A stretch of 31,046 nucleotides of DNA from Chytriomyces cf. hyalinus JEL632 (GCA_025435555.1 JAIWWG010000171.1:1-31046), one strand, 5' to 3'; counted from the first letter of the stretch, positions 8,717-19,403 are shown. Made by a program: numbers and translations. Notes: generated from the letters alone by a model not told the origin.

Positions 8717-11700
8717 TCAGACGAGACGCGCTTTTTTGCTGGCCTTCACATCGTCGACAGCCCGCGAAGCTCTCGCTCCTTTGATAATCTTTGCACTGTC
8801 AGCGTCTGTCGAAAAGTAAAGCAAATGCATATTATTAAAAGCAGTGTTTATGAATCGCATGGATGGGGCCTTTACTCTCTGTTTCAAGCATCACATCCGC
8901 GAAATCTCGCTTCACATTCGATGTAATGTATGATGAACTCATTCCAGTTGGAAGCAGTGGCTTTGCCAGCATCTCAGCAAATTGCGCCTTCATTTGCGTC
9001 AAACTGAGTGACCCATCGCGCGCGGCTGCGGGTTTACTGGTGATTTTCTTTTTCTTGTGAGCCACTTCCTCGTCTTCAGAAGAGCTGCGCAAAATGTACG
9101 AATATAAAGTAAATTAAAAAATATTGGCCCAGAGTTAAGAACTCACTCGTCCAGAATAATGTCAGCTTCTTCCGCAGTCTTTTTCATCCAGTCTTTGTCG
9201 TGTTTTTGCTTCTCGTTTCGGTGTTCGGCGGATTCAATTTTTTTCGCCAATGCGAGGCGACCCTTGATGGCTGCCAAAATTGACAGATCCAGAGGAAACT
9301 CAATCAACCCATCCTCTGGAAATGGGTTAATAAATACATCAAGCACAAGTTTTTCGCTCTTTTCCTCACCTTTCCCCAAAGCATGGCAAATCTTTTTGTA
9401 CAGTCCGACTTCAGAGGGTCCAACGAGGGCAACTGACATGCCTTCCTTCATTGCACGCGCTGTTCTTCCACTTCGGTGCACGTACAAATCCGCGCTTCGC
9501 GGCAAGTGGAAATGAATAACGTGTTCGACGGATGGAATATCAAGACCACGTGCAGCTACGTCCGTGGCAATCAGCACAGTGCTCGGCGACGCACGGAACC
9601 TGTTTCGCACCTTTTTACATCAATTATCTGCACGGAACGAACCAAAAAGCCGCCCCATATCCTTACCTATCCAAAAACTTCAATCGCTGCCTTTGCTGCA
9701 TCTCACTATGAAGTGCAACAGCATCCACACCACACACTTTCAGAACGGGACACAACCTCCGAACACTGTCAATCGAGTTTACAAACACAATCGTTCGTCC
9801 GTTCGGGTATCGCGTGAGCAAGTAATACACGGCGGCATCTTTATCTTCATCCAACACTTCGATGCGCGCTTCCGTTAGTCCCGCGGCCATCAAAGTTTTT
9901 GTGAGGGCTTGAATGTATAGGGGGCCTTCCGGGTTGAGTTCGAGGCGTGCAAGAAATTCCTTGAGGTTTGTTGCTGGACCTTTGTGTTTTTTCGACGGGG
10001 CACGCTCAGGCTGTTTGGATGACAGCTTTTTCGATAACGTGGATGGATTGTCGAGGAGTGTAGCCGAGAAGACAAATGTTTGCCGTTTTGACGGAGGTTT
10101 GAAGGATTCGTGTACTGCATCGTCTCTACAAAATTTAAAAAAACGCATGTTTTAAAAAATGAGCGATGGCACCACGATATCATTTGCACTTACTGTCTGT
10201 TTAAGCTGATGGCATTCAAAATGCTCTCCAAATCGCGAAAGTGATTCGATTCGAGCATTCTGTCCGCCTCATCCAAAATCAAGAATTTGATGCACTTGAG
10301 AGAGGCACGCAGCGAGTCGTCTTCGCTTGCAAGTTCCCACAAACGCCCAGGCGTCGCAACAATGACATCGGGGGAGTGCGAAAGCATTCGTCGCTGCTTG
10401 TGCAGGGACATTCCTCCAAAGATGGGCACAATCTTAATAGGTTAAAAGGTGAGTTGCTCATCAGGTACGGAACTGGAAAAAGAAGCATTTACCTTTGCGG
10501 ATGTATATTTCGCGACAGCGCGCAAATGCTCGACAACCTGCTGCGCAAGCTCACGAGTTGGGGTCATAATCAGAGCAGTGCATGGGCGAGTAATGCGCTC
10601 CTTTTTTTCTCCATTGTTGAATGGCTTGTTGACTTCGACATCTTCTTCGTCACTTTCGTCTGCGTCATCTCCCTCCACGTCAGCTTCTCCATCCTCTTTG
10701 CCTTCTGGCGTAGTCTTCCCTTGAATAACTACACCTTCCACAACATCCCGTCGCGCAAGTTCCTGAATCACAGGCAATCCAAACGCCAAAGTTTTTCCGC
10801 TTCCCGTCGCCGCAGCTCCAATCACATCTCTCCCCGACAGAGCGCCAGCTCCTTTTCTCGTCGTATCAAGTGCAGCGTTGAGAGACTTAATTTGAATGTC
10901 GGTTGGAGTTGCGAAATCAAGGTCACTCAATGCGCGAAGGATTGCAGGGTGCAGACGAAATTTGGACCAGGCAGCGTGAATGGGCTGAGAAATGTGGTTC
11001 GAGTGTGGGGATTTTGAAAATGTGAGCGGATTTAGCTGCGATTCTGGGATTTGCTTGGTTTCGAGTTTTGCATCTGCGATGATGTCGGTGGACTCTGATG
11101 ATGCGGATTGGGCACGTTTTAACGCTGCTCGTTCTCGTTTGTTGAGCGGTTTGCTGGGATCCCTTTCAACCAGAGTCGCAGGTTTCGATTCAGATTCAGG
11201 CACATATTTTGCAGCGGGTTCAGCGACATCAGCCTCAACAACCGCTTCTTTTTTTTTCGCATCTTTCTTTTCGGCTGATGGTTCAATTTTAGTTGCTGGT
11301 GCCTTTGCTTTTTTGACCTTTGATTCGTCAAATTCGTCAATGTGAGTGTAGTTTTGAGCAGTTTCTTCGGCAGAAAATGGAACTTCTGGATTAGCAGGTT
11401 TCGCATTCGAGTCAACGGTGGCCTTTGCATTGGGTGCCGGCTGTGAAGAAGTGCATTAGAACGAGCGCCAGTCCCCCTCAAATGTCTTGTTGTTACCTTG
11501 AACTTGATCATTTTGGCTCCACTTGCGCTCTTTACGACTTCAACGTCTACACCGTCCAGCTCTTCCAGACACAAAAATCCTTCCTTCCCAGCCGCATTGC
11601 GAAAGAAGGGGGACGAGGATGCCTGATCAACCTCCCTCCACTTGAGCTTCTGTACAGGAACTGCAAGCGGGTCCTTGTCCATTAAACCGTCAGGGTCAGA

Positions 11701-11919
11701 GTAGTGTTCGACATCTTCAGCTTCTTCTTCGTGGTCGTCAATGTCGGCATCTTGTTCATGGTCGTTGTCATTATCGTCACCGTCAGAGTCGTTAGTCCAG
11801 TCCTCCATGTCGACTGAGAGACTCCCTCTCTCCTTCCGCTCCTTCTGAAACTTGGCGAGTTCGCGCAGTTGCGTCAAAGACATTCGCACGCGAGTGAGAG
11901 GCTTCTTTGCGGTGGCCAT
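8717..11919 (-). CDS. MAK5: DEAD-box ATP-dependent RNA helicase, MAK5/DDX24 type
   Basis: Predicted 939 aa. Exons 11919-11497, 11440-10493, 10432-10194, 10125-9667, 9599-9147, 9084-8876, 8805-8717. All superfamily 2 motifs are present: Q region FATPTDIQ, motif I AATGSGKT (351-358), Ia PTRELAQQ (435-442), TPGR (484-487), II DEAD (511-514), III SAT (557-559), IV TIVFVNS, V ARGLDIP and VI HRSGRTAR. An acidic insert of about 60 residues between motifs I and Ia, and the basic C-terminus KKARLV, fit the MAK5/DDX24 family, which acts in nucleolar 60S ribosome biogenesis in yeast. The N-terminal 140 residues hold an Asp/Glu-rich stretch. The last exon uses donor GTAAAG at 8875; without it the frame would end at 8835 with an unconvincing tail. 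Confidence 0.95.
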
Positions 11920-11979
11920 ACTTTGAATATTTTTAACCAAAAAACAAAAAAGAAAGAAAGGGAATATTTGCGCCCGGAA

Positions 11980-12500
11980 ATGGTTATTCCCCTCGAACCC
12001 CCGCCAGCGACAACGCCCGCCGAACAAATGTATATGAATGCAGTCAATCAACTCGCAATCTTCTGGTTTGAGCTTGTGAAGGTCGTCCGAAGTTGGGTTG
12101 CTCGTCTCTGCTCAACCCCGCATACTTGTGACACGTGTAAGGGGCATTCATGCGAGTGCGCAAATGCAAGAAACCAACCCCCAACTTCAATGGCAAGAAT
12201 GAATGGTGCAGTATTCGGCGGCACACAAGGCTGCGCATAGAGTTTCTGATCTGGACATGAAGTAACTATTCCAGCTCGCACCCCTGCAAAGTTAGACGAT
12301 CTATCCGTCAAGCCACGCGTGATCGAAGGAAACGTCTACGACGCATCACACTTGACTGGAACCTCTTGGAGGTGCTGTGGCTCACAGATGGGCCGCTGAC
12401 TGCCACGTGCAATGTTGGGAAAGACATCTGGGCGACCGCAGTGTCCCGCAAGGATGGAGTCACTTTGTACTTCAGAATCTCGCGTAGAAAGAGTTTGTGA
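11980..12500 (+). CDS. Possible small two-exon gene of unknown function
   Basis: In the gap between the divergent helicase and thiolase genes, a frame from ATG 11980 can be joined at GTGTAAG (donor 12135) to an acceptor CCAG ending at 12274. That opens a frame to TGA 12500, 126 codons in phase. The first part reads MYMNAVNQLAIFWFELVK; the second includes ITLDWNLLEVLWLTDGPL. The product is not recognised. Other frames in this GC-rich stretch are also open on both strands, so this is a candidate only. If it is not a gene, the stretch is simply the shared upstream region of its neighbours. Confidence 0.28.
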
Positions 12501-12635
12501 AGAGTGCCGTCACTGTGTCTGACCGGTGATTATGATGACATAATGGCATCGTAAATATATCCAAACTATTTATTAATATGTGCATATCTCAACTTGATGT
12601 GGCGTGTATCAACTGCAAAAACAAACTCACCCAAA

Positions 12636-14456
12636 ATGGCGCGCAAGACATTCGTGATCGGAGTCGGCATGACCCACTTTGACAAGCCAGGGAGGAGGTG
12701 AGCGGCGGTGTCTGTTGCACTTGTGCGCTCTGTGCTGACGCTGGCGGCAGGAACGACATTGACTACACTGACTACTCGCTCGAAGCAATGACCAAGGTGC
12801 GTAGCGCTAACATCCGCGATGTAGGTACTGCAAAATCCTGACTACATCGTACCAAACAGGCTCTCTTGGACGCCAATACTACCTACGATGCTGTGGAGTT
12901 TGCCTGTGTTGGATACATTGGCGCAGACTCGACGGCTGGCCAGCGTGCCCTTTACCAGCTGGGTATGACTCAGATCCCCGTTCTCAACGTCAACAACAAT
13001 TGCGCGACGGGATCCACGGCATTGTATGCTGCGAGAAACGCGGTCCAGGCTGGGCAGGCGGAGGTGGCCCTTGCTCTTGGGTTTGAAAAGATGAAGCCGG
13101 GAAGTCTTGGTTCCAACTTCCCAGGTGTTTATTTAAATTGGAATTAGTCCTTCCGTATTACGCGTGGTGACCTGACACAATGGCACAGATCGAACACCGC
13201 CTCTCGACTGGGCCATCAGCCAGATGATGGAACTGCGCGAGTATGACGTTGCTGCCCCCATGACGGCACAAATCTTTGCGAATGCTGCAGTCGAGTACGG
13301 CGAAACCAACAAGAACGGCAGCGCCACAGAAGAAGCGATGCATTTGATTGCCTCAAAAAGCCACACTCATTCGACACTGAACCCATACGCGCAATTCAAC
13401 CAACCTGCGTCAGTTGAGCAAGTGAAGAAGGCGCGTAAAGTGTTTGGACCAATGGTATGTCTCACAATGTTGTTTCTTTCGTTAAACTCCCGATTAACCG
13501 AGATTTCAGACCTTGCTTCACTGCTCTCCAACGTCCGATGGTGCCGCATGCGCAATCATTGCATCAGAAGAATACGTGTTGAAGCATAATTTGGGTAAAC
13601 CACGCTAAACTCTGTTAAAGGAATTCTCATCTCATTATCTTTGATAAACCCGGCGTAGGCCCACAAGCAATTGAAATCACGGCGCAAGTCATGGCGACAG
13701 ATTCAACTCTCGCTTTTGACCCCACCGGCGCGAAGAAATCATGTGTTGAACTCGCTGGTGCCGACATGACGCGTTTCGCCGCAAAGAAGGTATACGCACA
13801 GTCTGGAATTACTGCCAAAGACATTGATGTCTGCGAGCTGCATGACTGCTTCAGTGGAAATGAGGTGCGGAGATAGTTGATCTACAAAATCTATATTCCC
13901 TTCTAAACACTTATTAACACACTAAATCCAGCTGATTACATACGACGCCCTTGGATTCTGCGAACCGGGCCAAGCTGTTCCATACACACTCAGCGGTGCG
14001 ACATTCCATCCCAAATTCAGACCCAAGAATCAGCAGCAAACGGGATCCTTCCACAACGTTACCGTCAACACAAGCGGCGGTTTAATTTCTAAAGGTCACC
14101 CACTCGGCGCCACAGGAATTGCGCAATGCGCCGAACTCGTGTGGCAGTTGCGCGGATGGTGCGACACGCGTCAAGTCCCATCTGCAAAACGCGCATTGCA
14201 ACATAATGTGGGATTGGGTGGCGCCGTTGTCGTCACGCTGTATGAACGGGCCCCGGAGTCAGTCAAAAAGGCGGAGAAAGGGTGGGTCGATCCAAGGGCG
14301 CGAATGGGGTACAATCCTGCTGTGGCGTGTCGCGGTGTCAGTGACGCGGATGTGAAGAAGGTGATGGCTGGGAAGGGGTCATTGCTGGGGTTGCGGAGTG
14401 GACTGTATCCCGATGTGAAGGAGAAGCTGGATGCTATTTTGAGTGCAAAGCTTTGA
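12636..14456 (+). CDS. Peroxisomal SCP-x type 3-ketoacyl-CoA thiolase without SCP2 domain
   Basis: Predicted 484 aa. Exons 12636-12697, 12751-12796, 12860-13124, 13189-13454, 13510-13594, 13659-13864, 13932-14456; all joins keep phase. The protein follows the thiolase part of animal sterol carrier protein x: [20 protein letters not shown], then [13 protein letters not shown] with the acyl-accepting Cys84, [18 protein letters not shown], and the C-terminal [14 protein letters not shown] with the second catalytic His. It would cleave 3-ketoacyl-CoAs, typically branched or very long chains, in the peroxisome. The chain ends SAKL, a good PTS1, directly after the thiolase fold; the C-terminal sterol-carrier domain of animal SCP-x is absent, as in nematode DAF-22. 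It shares a pathway with the acyl-CoA oxidase at 55-2772. Confidence 0.95.
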
Positions 14457-14602
14457 TTTCCAAAACTCATGAGCAGTTTTCTTTGATGTCGCGGTCAAAC
14501 AAAATGATGACGACAGGGTTAATTGCTTCGTAAATAACGATGCAAAGCACCCCAACGAAGTCCCACTCGGGTGTAGCACGTTGGCCCGAGATATTTTCCG
14601 AA

Positions 14603-14755
14603 TCCACGCCTCCATGGCGACCAATTTATCCAATGAACGAGAAAGAGCTATCAGCCCTCCGTGATGAACTCGACTTCCTACTCAAGCATGGCCGATTCAA
14701 GGAATCGATTTCGCCGTATGGAGCCCCAGTATTTTTCGTGAAACAGAAAGACAAG
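14603..14755 (+). mobile_element. Ty3/gypsy reverse-transcriptase fragment
   Basis: About 51 codons in one frame match the start of a Ty3/gypsy RT domain: PPWRPIYPMNEKELSALRDE, then LLKHGRFKESISPYGAPVFF and VKQKDK. The fragment stops just before the usual LRMCIDYRALN block. No other pol domain, LTR or target duplication is visible on either side. It is a relic lying antisense to the 3' end of the broken receptor gene. Confidence 0.88.
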
Positions 14756-15906
14756 CACCACCAGACCCACTGACGAAAAATAAAACAAAAACGCATGGGT
14801 CAGCTGGCTGCTCAGGAACTCCCCTTGAGTCAAACAACTACAAACCAGCAACATACGGCGTCCATCCAGCCACAAAACCAGACACGATCATGATGCTCTG
14901 TTTAAGCAGGGCATCCTGCAGCAAGTCTTCTTCCGTCTTTTTCTCGCCTCTCGAAGAAGTCTTGACAGCACCGGTGGAAGAATATGCTCCTCCCCGCTCA
15001 AGACTGCCCGTCCGCACTATACCGTACACCTCCAGAACTGGAACTGCAAGACTTCCCTTTGGCAGTTTCCTATCCGGCTCCGTCACCGACTGCGAAGCAT
15101 CAGCAGCAACAGAAACGCTGCCGCTGTTGTTGGAAAGTGCGTTTCTTGTCGCTTCAAAAATGTACGAAATCTCGCGGTAGATGCAGTAGTACACAAAGCC
15201 GATAAACGCCAGCGGAAGAGTCGCCATCGTTAGAGCAGAGTACACAAGGGCTGATGTTTGTGGATCGTGTCTGTACCATGCTACGGCGCAGGACACGTTG
15301 GAGGACGCATTTCATATGTCCAAGTTTGCGAGCTGAGGATCAACGGCTTAGCCGATGCTAACGCCGCTACAGCGGATATCAAACCAAATAAAGGTATGCC
15401 CACACGTGGCGGATTTTTGTCTTTTTGATGATGACGAGATACCGGAACAGGGTCAGACCCAGACACAGCAGTAACGATGCGAAACTGCCAAACATGGCGA
15501 GAAAGCCATGTAAATAGCATGTATCTGGAGGAAAATGATTTGTATGACCGTGTATGAGATTTGCAGCGCTGACCATGAGGTCATTGATGACTACAAGCGA
15601 GTCGTAAGCGCACAGCCAGTAGATGAGGAACGAGCTTGGGGGCAGTCTGCGCAGATGCGGGGCGTTCGAGATAAGGATGCACGCGTTGAGGAGGGCAGAG
15701 ATAGACACGACCACGCTGAATATCAGCGAAAACTGCCAATGGTTTTGCGACAGACAATTTTGATGCACCAATTGGCTCGTCGTTTCGGTGAAAACCAAAA
15801 AATGTGCGAAATTCTCTGCGAACCTTGTCTTCACGCTCCGGGCGGTTGTAATCTTCGTATTTTCGCTGGTATGAGTGTGCAGAACAATCAGCTTGATGTC
15901 TATCAT
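14678..15906 (-). pseudogene. Broken rhodopsin-type 7TM receptor, paralogue of 15995-17167
   Basis: TM1-TM6 can be aligned with the intact neighbour: SFLIYWLCAYDSLVVIND (TM2), CYLHGFLAMFGSF and LGLTLFRYLVII (TM3), PLFGLISAVAALAS (TM4), VSCAVAW (loop 2), LTMATLPLAFIGFVYYCIY (TM5) and IMIVSGFVAGWTP (TM6). The reading frame changes twice without a usable intron: in the A-rich run near 15414-15426, between TM3 and TM4, and near 15308-15318, after TM4. After GWTP a good donor, GTATGT (14856), pairs in phase with acceptor CAG at 14808. The last exon (14807-14678) encodes a hydrophobic run followed by a tail antisense to the gypsy fragment. The start at 15906 is uncertain. Two assembly errors are an alternative to true decay. 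Confidence 0.75.
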
Positions 15907-15994
15907 GTTGGCGATGACCTGGCGTTGACCTGGCGTTGATCGGAGGCAAGATGCGATCTTTGCGATCTTTATTTGGTGGCAAAATAGCAATATT

Positions 15995-17167
15995 TTATTT
16001 TGAACTCTTCATGCGCGGCAAGCAGATGTACGCGTTCTTTCGAAGATCCGCGTCAAATACAAGAACAACCACCGCACTCACAACATCGTTCACATGCACA
16101 AACGCGAACGCCAGAAAGTCAACTTCAGCGGACACATATTGCCCCGAAACCATTTCATACAGCGCCACAGCGTACAACGGAGTCCATCCAACAATAAAGC
16201 CAGCAATGATGGATATGCTTTGAATCAGCAAGCGCCGCTCATCTTCCTGCGCTCGTGTTCGTGCCTTCTTTGCTTGTATTGCTCTGAGGGAGAGATGAGC
16301 GAGGGCTCGTCGCGCAAGGCTTTCTTGTCCTTGGCTGTTTGACGCGTTTTGCGCAGGGGGGTACGGCGTGGACTCCCTGCCAGCGTTCACAAAGTCATCT
16401 CCTGCCAGATTCGCCAATGATGCTTTCGAACCCTTTTGTGCTGCAAGAATCTGGGGAACAGGGGGTGGCACAGTCGGTTGAATCTGCTGCTGCTGTTGTA
16501 GCTGTGCTAAATCGGGATTCGAACAGCACACTAGAAGCGGGTTTGAACCGGCAGCCGTCAGAAACTCTTCGGCGAACCGATTCACTTTCCTCACTTCCAA
16601 GTAAATCGCCAGATACGCGTACGCAATAAACACGATCGGAATCGTCGCAATCAAGACGGCCAACACACACACGCCGCGCACTTCAATTGTGGAGACGGTC
16701 CAGTCAAACGCGCAATAAACGCCGCTCTGTCTGAGCATGAACGCAGTATTGTCCGACTGCAAAAAGAAGGGTCCACATGCAACGAGTCCAGACATGAATA
16801 CGGCCACAGCGAGGAATTGAACCGGGAAACTCGCTGATATTGCACGCTGCGAAACAATTGTGAGGTATCGAAAGAGAGTGAGGCCCATGCAGAGTATCAG
16901 AGACATGAGGCATCCAAACACGCTCACGCTGGCGTTGATTTTGCACCAGTTCAACGGATAAGGCTCATCAAAATGGATCATTTGGTGGCCGAACATGAAC
17001 GCCGTCGTTGTCAGGACTAGCAGGTCAAACACACACAGCAGGTATATGAAGAGAGAGCTGGCGCTCAGCCGTTTCACTTGAGCCCCGCTTGTCAGCACAA
17101 TCAGCGCGTTCAGCAGCAGGGCAGGGATCATCAGTATGGCCTCCAAGTGCGTGTATCCCGTGTTCAT
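15995..17167 (-). CDS. Class A (rhodopsin-like) G-protein-coupled receptor, intact
   Basis: Single exon, 390 aa. Seven hydrophobic segments are visible at about 8-28, 36-60, 74-103, 114-136, 163-190, 313-338 and 349-371. Family marks: a Cys at the top of TM3 (75) and one in loop 2 (152) that can form the conserved disulphide, FRY (99-101) in place of E/DRY, GWTP (327-330) in TM6, and a VND (359-361) where NPxxY is expected in TM7. The third intracellular loop is about 120 residues long, with poly-Gln and many basic residues. The ligand is not predictable. A second, damaged copy lies directly downstream in the same orientation, so this is a tandem duplication. Class A receptors of this kind are known from early-diverging fungi but are rare in Dikarya. 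Confidence 0.85.
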   Translation of the reverse strand: MNTGYTHLEAILMIPALLLNALIVLTSGAQVKRLSASSLFIYLLCVFDLLVLTTTAFMFGHQMIHFDEPYPLNWCKINASVSVFGCLMSLILCMGLTLFRYLTIVSQRAISASFPVQFLAVAVFMSGLVACGPFFLQSDNTAFMLRQSGVYCAFDWTVSTIEVRGVCVLAVLIATIPIVFIAYAYLAIYLEVRKVNRFAEEFLTAAGSNPLLVCCSNPDLAQLQQQQQIQPTVPPPVPQILAAQKGSKASLANLAGDDFVNAGRESTPYPPAQNASNSQGQESLARRALAHLSLRAIQAKKARTRAQEDERRLLIQSISIIAGFIVGWTPLYAVALYEMVSGQYVSAEVDFLAFAFVHVNDVVSAVVVLVFDADLRKNAYICLPRMKSSK

Positions 17168-17293
17168 TCCAGGTCAGGAGTGAGACTTTCGCGTAACCGG
17201 AAAAGACATTGTCCAGCTGCTCATTGTAAATCTTATTGAAAAGTTTTAGCCCTCAAAATTGTCACGTGCAGCAAATATATTTCATGGCAGAGT

Positions 17294-19302
17294 TCACAGG
17301 TTTTCATCAGGGGTTTTTGGAAACAAGGCAGAGAGCGCATTTAGCCGCGCCTGGTATTCTTCATCATCATGAGACGCGTCCCTCGGCTCGTTTTCATCCG
17401 CTTCCACCAACTGATGATTCTCACTTCCCACAACCGATGAAGGAACATCTGCGATCGGAGGCGCATTCCCGCCTGCAGCCGCAAGAGCAGCTTTCAAAAC
17501 ATCCCCTGCCACCTTCAAGGCACTTTCTGCCGCCTCATCGTCATTATCCTCCCCACGATCACTCCATTCCTCTAAATCTAAATCCAGCGACTTATCTTCA
17601 GCGATTTGCAAAATCAACGCCTTCACTTCATCATCCTCTGTGACTTGCTTAACAGAAGCAACAGGAATAATTCGAGCAGGCTCAACAAACCCAACCTCTC
17701 CCTTCAATTTCGCCAGAATCGCAAAACTCGCATCCCACAGTTCCAACTCACTCAAATTCGTGCGTGTTAGAACCCAATGCAAGCATTTCAAGTCTCCCAA
17801 CGGAAGTCCGCATAAATCATCGAGAATTAAACCTGTGGGTGCTGCATCCCACGGCATTGGTGTGACGCCGGGTCCAATATCTGGAGTACCGTATTTGAGA
17901 TTGCTTGCAGCGCCGATTGCCAATTGAGAAGTGGGTTGTAAAAATTTCGGGGAAATGGTCGACAACAAATTTGGCGGAGCTACATGCGGGGGAGGATTGT
18001 TTGGAGCGGAGAAGGGGCCGTCAAGGATAGAATCGACTGCCTCAGCGATGGGCAACCCGCGACATAGAGAAACGACATGCAATAGCTCTTGCAATGCTTT
18101 CGTTCCCACGTCACTCAAGATTGGAAGTGTGGTGGAGGAACTGTACGTGTCGTCGATTGTATATTCTCGTTTCAGATGATCCAGTTCTTGAATGAAAGGC
18201 GTCATATTGGGAATCACAGTGATGCACAAGTCGCCTCTATAATGATGCTGCAGCAATTCAACAACAAGGGAAATCGATTCCGACGCGGAAGTGGATATCG
18301 CCGATGATGGCGACGAAGGGGTTGGCATGCCAAACCCAGTCATGTCCTTCAAGTTTTCAAGCGACTGTAAGCATTTCGGCGCAACGAGATTCCACATGGT
18401 GTCAAGACGCGCCAGTCTCGGATCCGATAAGCCTTGCAGGATAGCAGCTGTGGCATTCAAGTCGCGGTATACGTAAAACAAGAGAAAGACAACGGCGGTC
18501 ATGTTTTCAACCATTCGAGCCATGGCTTTGTATTTCATGGATGCGAGTTCAGCATTGGATGGTGGCGGGATGGCGGCGTTGGGTGAGGTTGGGGGTGAGC
18601 GGAGTTTCAGCTGCAGAGACAGAATGGAGGTGACGACGGAGTTTCGCAAGAAGTACTGGAAATGGAGCAATTTGCAGACTGGGTTTGAAGCCGAGCCGAG
18701 ATGTGCTGAAGCGATTGAACTGTACACATAAATAAATCGTTAATAAATACAATGTAAATAAAGATTAGTAATCACCTCTTCACATCCGCCACTTGACTAA
18801 ACAAGGCCACATCGACCCTCGCAATTGAAAGCGCAATGTTAGAATGCGACCAGTCGAGCCACGTGCGCATTTCGACAAAGCGAAGAAGATTCGCGTGTGT
18901 CTGCGCGTCGTGGAGCGCAATTGCCGAGTCTTCGTTTGCGCGGCGGATGCGCCTCAAGTCGTCCAGTGACACATTGTCTGCGCGTATTGTTTGTGCGTTG
19001 GATTGCGCGGATTCCGCGTTTGCTTCGAGCGCGTGCGTCAGAGCAATAAGCGGCGACAGTGCGGCAAGCGACGACTCGTTGTGACTTATGGCTTCATCAG
19101 TGTTTGGACTGACTGACTCACTGGTACTCATAACCCTCGGACTGGGCGAGTCGGTGTGACTGGTCAATGCAGACACAGCCAACGCAAAGCTCGCAATGCG
19201 CGCACGCACTTGCGCCGAGTTTCGATCTTGTGCTGCTCGCTTCAATGCGTCGAGCTCGGCCTGCACAGTCTCAAGCCGCGATTCGATTGCTTTGAAGTCC
19301 AT
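17294..19302 (-). CDS. Uncharacterised 650-aa protein with N-terminal coiled coil
   Basis: Exons 19302-18776 and 18719-17294, joined in phase across a 56-nt intron (GTGATT..TACAG). I do not recognise the family. The first 30 residues are heptad-like (MDFKAIESRLETVQAELDAL). Residues about 80-260 look helical, including LLRFVEMRTWLDWSHSNIAL and a hydrophobic VVFLLFYVYRDL. The middle is Pro/Ser-rich, and the last 120 residues are acidic (LDLDLEEWSDRGEDNDDE). No catalytic motif or signal peptide is apparent. It starts 101 bp from the divergent gene at 19404. A cytoplasmic scaffold or complex subunit is only a guess. Confidence 0.85.
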
Positions 19303-19403
19303 TTACTTTTTACAGTCACTTTTTTATGTTTATCACTGTTGCATGGTTGAACTGTACCAATCAGAATCTGCTTCCCCAACAATCGCTTCTTGCCAGAAAA
19401 AAC
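19303..19403. promoter_or_regulatory. Compact bidirectional promoter
   Basis: Only 101 bp separates the ATGs of two divergent genes (minus at 19302, plus at 19404). Both promoters and both 5' leaders must fit here or reach into the opposite gene. An upstream ATG at 19326 extends the plus frame, but would place translation start within 24 bp of the other gene's ATG, so 19404 is preferred. Confidence 0.5.

Noticed and set aside
8652-8819. Small hydrophobic plus-strand frame antisense to the helicase 3' end
   Set aside because: The minus strand carries a better-supported last exon and poly(A) signals in the same place.
12044-12311. Minus-strand frames in the helicase-thiolase gap
   Set aside because: No recognisable domain; several frames on both strands are open here, as expected in GC-richer DNA.
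15300-15430. An intron that would explain the frame changes in the broken receptor
   Set aside because: Every GT..AG pair tried either met a stop codon at once or deleted TM4, which is readable in its own frame.
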